Positions 62,120 through 64,000 of a DNA stretch of 64,000 nt are shown in pieces. This DNA comes from Microcoleus sp. EPA2. Lineage in GTDB: Bacteria; Cyanobacteriota; Cyanobacteriia; Cyanobacteriales; Microcoleaceae. A program made the position numbers and the translations under genes. The stretch's first letter is position 1; each line of letters starts with the position of its first letter. The notes under the pieces were generated by a model that worked only from the letters and a program-made list of their open reading frames with translations, was not told the origin of the DNA and did no database searches. Location: positions 1 through 64,000 of the forward strand of contig JAHRFD010000027.1 in NCBI GenBank assembly GCA_020882975.1, in the 5' to 3' direction.

Positions 62120-63169
62120 ATGCTGATTCAAGAATTGCACGATATCCAAACATCCGTCGGTGCTATCTTTGGCGAATTAACAACCACAGAAATAGTGCCA
62201 GTTAGTTTTGCTAATGATGCCGCCGCCATCACCGCCACCAAAGAAAGTGTAGCGCTGTGCGATCGCACTCACTGGGGACGCATACAAATTTCTGATAGCG
62301 ATCGCCTACGGTTTTTGCACAATCAAAGTACCAATAATATCAATAAACTCCAACCCGGTCAAGGCTGCGACACTGTGTTTGTGACTTCCACCGCCCGGAC
62401 GATTGACCTCGCCACAGCTTATGCTACCGAAGATGCTTTGTTAATCTTAGTTTCTCCCAACCGTCGCCGACAGTTGCTAGAATTACTCGATCGCTATATT
62501 TTCCCCATGGATCGCGTAAAATTAGCAGATTTAACTGATACCACAGTCGCTTTCAGTCTTATAGGTCCTGAAAGCGCCAAATTACTAGAAAAACTGGGAG
62601 TTAGCGAACTCGAAAATTTACCTAATGCCAGTCACAAATTGATAAAATTAGCTGGGATAGAAGTTCGAGTTGCTATGGGTAGTGGGTTAGCATCTCCCGG
62701 ATACACCTTAATTGCCGCAGCAACGGATGCAGCTAAATTGTGGCATGAATTAGTGCAAGCAGGGGCCGTACCCATGGGCGATCGAGTCTGGGAACAACTG
62801 CGAATCGAACAAGGCCGCCCCGCCGCAGATTTTGAGCTTACAGATGACTACAATCCCCTAGAAGCAAGACTGTTACACACCATTACCTATGACAAAGGCT
62901 GCTACATCGGTCAAGAAACAATTGCTAGATTGAACACCTACAAAGGAGTCAAACAACAACTTTGGGGCATCCAACTCAGCGGTGCTGTTGAACCGGGAAC
63001 CGTAGTCACTATTGAAGAGGAAAAAGTAGGCAAAATTACCAGTGTTACGGAAACACAATCTGGCTTTTTTGGTCTTGCTTATATCCGCACCAAAGCTGGT
63101 GGTGCAGGATTGAAAGTCCAGGTAGGAGAAATTGTCGGAGAAGTAGTAAATGTGCCTTTTTTAATGTGA
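62120..63169 (+). CDS. ygfZ: YgfZ/GcvT-family folate-binding protein
   Basis: The 349-residue protein is related to glycine-cleavage T-protein. The YgfZ signature K-G-C-Y-x-G-Q-E is present in TYDKGCYIGQETIARLNTYK (about 252-271). The folate-binding fold is seen in RTHWGRIQISDSDRLRFLHN at the start. YgfZ supports repair or assembly of Fe-S enzymes such as MiaB and uses tetrahydrofolate. It lacks the full aminomethyltransferase active site, so it is not GcvT itself. Confidence 0.88.
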   Translation: MLIQELHDIQTSVGAIFGELTTTEIVPVSFANDAAAITATKESVALCDRTHWGRIQISDSDRLRFLHNQSTNNINKLQPGQGCDTVFVTSTARTIDLATAYATEDALLILVSPNRRRQLLELLDRYIFPMDRVKLADLTDTTVAFSLIGPESAKLLEKLGVSELENLPNASHKLIKLAGIEVRVAMGSGLASPGYTLIAAATDAAKLWHELVQAGAVPMGDRVWEQLRIEQGRPAADFELTDDYNPLEARLLHTITYDKGCYIGQETIARLNTYKGVKQQLWGIQLSGAVEPGTVVTIEEEKVGKITSVTETQSGFFGLAYIRTKAGGAGLKVQVGEIVGEVVNVPFLM

Positions 63170-63396
63170 GACAGTCTTTGGAAAAAACCGGATTTTTTGC
63201 GTCCAGGACTAAGTAAGTCCACCTAATTAAATGCAATATCCAAATCGCTCAAAAGCTTAGTGGGTTGCTATTCTTCACATCGATATTCCCCCCTTGGGGG
63301 GGGGTGACTTCTTCACATCGATCTTCTACTTATGAGATTTTCGAGGGAATTTGCAGATTGAATAGTGGCGACGCACCAGAAGATTCACTAAAATCC

Positions 63397-63903
63397 TTAT
63401 TTGACAGATTTTGAGGCTTTGTTTTCAGCTTCAGGAGATTGCAAAGCTTCGTCTAAAATTGCACGGGCTGACTCTGCTTTACTCCTAGCTTCTCGATAGC
63501 GGACATTAGCTTGGGCGAAGTTTTTGAGCACCTTGAAACCGTCTTTGAGATTGGTGATTTCCTCAGCACTGACAGCCTCATCTGTAAACAAAATATCGAT
63601 CGCCGCCCGGATTTTTAGGGCTTCTTCGCGGGATTCCATGACTTTCAATTTGAGACTTGCCAAATTGCTCAAAATCTGTATTGCTTCGGTAATCGCATCC
63701 TCGGTTTCAGATGTCGCATCTTCCATATCTTTAACTTCCACAAACTGTTTTGGGCCAAATCCTTCTTGGAGCTCCGTAGGTAGCTTGTCAGAGTCGATAA
63801 GCTGCATAAGCTGATCCATAGCTTCTTCGCGGGCTTTGGCTGAATCTTTCCCTTTAACGGTTAAAATAGTTTCGGGGCTTTGAGGAAGTGTATAGCGAAC
63901 CAT
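63397..63903 (-). CDS. Conserved hypothetical helical protein
   Basis: The 168-residue acidic, largely helical protein begins MVRYTLPQSPETILTVKGKD and ends with AILDEALQSPEAENKASKSV; the middle (AITEAIQILSNLASLKLKVM) is probably coiled coil. Start ATG 63903 is chosen because an upstream extension of nine residues is non-conserved in character. I recognise no domain. A GGGGGG-run repeat near 63285-63303 lies in the gap to ygfZ. Confidence 0.65.
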   Translation of the reverse strand: MVRYTLPQSPETILTVKGKDSAKAREEAMDQLMQLIDSDKLPTELQEGFGPKQFVEVKDMEDATSETEDAITEAIQILSNLASLKLKVMESREEALKIRAAIDILFTDEAVSAEEITNLKDGFKVLKNFAQANVRYREARSKAESARAILDEALQSPEAENKASKSVK

Positions 63904-64000
63904 ATTTTGACAGCCTTTGTGCGACAACAATTAATGATATTTTATCTTGATTCCATCGCCACTTGCACCTATCACTCATGTCAAGCGGGCAAATCGGTTT

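Overview
The window comes from a filamentous, Oscillatoriales-like cyanobacterium (Microcoleus/Oscillatoria type; the genus is inferred). The evidence is the very frequent HIP1 octamer GCGATCGC, an ndhA-ndhI-ndhG-ndhE set, a pilM-N-O-Q set without pilP, a tmRNA whose tag reads ANNIVPFARKAVAVA, SLH-plus-porin outer-membrane architecture, and the many short tandem and palindromic repeats usual in these genomes.

Layout. 1-4.3 kb: a small toxin-antitoxin-like pair, a pyridine nucleotide-disulfide oxidoreductase homologue without its redox cysteines, a long heptamer-repeat array, a cobD-type aminotransferase and HU. 4.7-10.2 kb: the type IV pilus operon pilM-N-O-Q (minus strand). 10.5-17.4 kb: an orphan sugar-type binding lipoprotein, folC, an orphan C5-cytosine methyltransferase, and a FecR/CHASE2-adenylate cyclase pair. 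17.8-31.2 kb: a purine (urate) catabolic island. 31.4-44.6 kb: housekeeping and conserved genes (rsmI, PfkB kinase, JmjC-like cupin, cysQ, xseA/xseB, gmk, remA, prlC). 45.5-54.7 kb: a CapA-like protein, a NERD/SF1-helicase/pentapeptide fusion, a HEAT protein, map and a Ser/Thr kinase. 54.8-63.9 kb: folB, the ndh genes, ssrA (tmRNA), a second kinase, ygfZ and conserved hypotheticals.

The purine island is the most coherent system. It encodes FAD urate hydroxylase (HpxO type), 5-hydroxyisourate hydrolase, OHCU decarboxylase, cofactor-independent allantoinase (PuuE), an allantoate amidohydrolase-type M20 enzyme, a stand-alone domain resembling the allophanate hydrolase C-terminus, a VanA-type Rieske oxygenase that may do the xanthine-to-urate step (as proposed for HpxD in Klebsiella), a three-part NitT/TauT-type ABC importer, an OprB-like porin and a GntR/FCD regulator. 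Both divergent promoter regions of the island carry near-identical TGTATAC-containing elements, which I propose are the GntR operators.

The second theme is repeats. Heptamer arrays run into the 3' ends of at least five genes and supply their stop codons. Palindromic repeats sit in frame inside cobD and the NERD helicase. A 103/127-bp alternating tandem array lies directly against the start codon of the JmjC-like gene, and each unit repeats that start-codon context as a five-codon mini-ORF.
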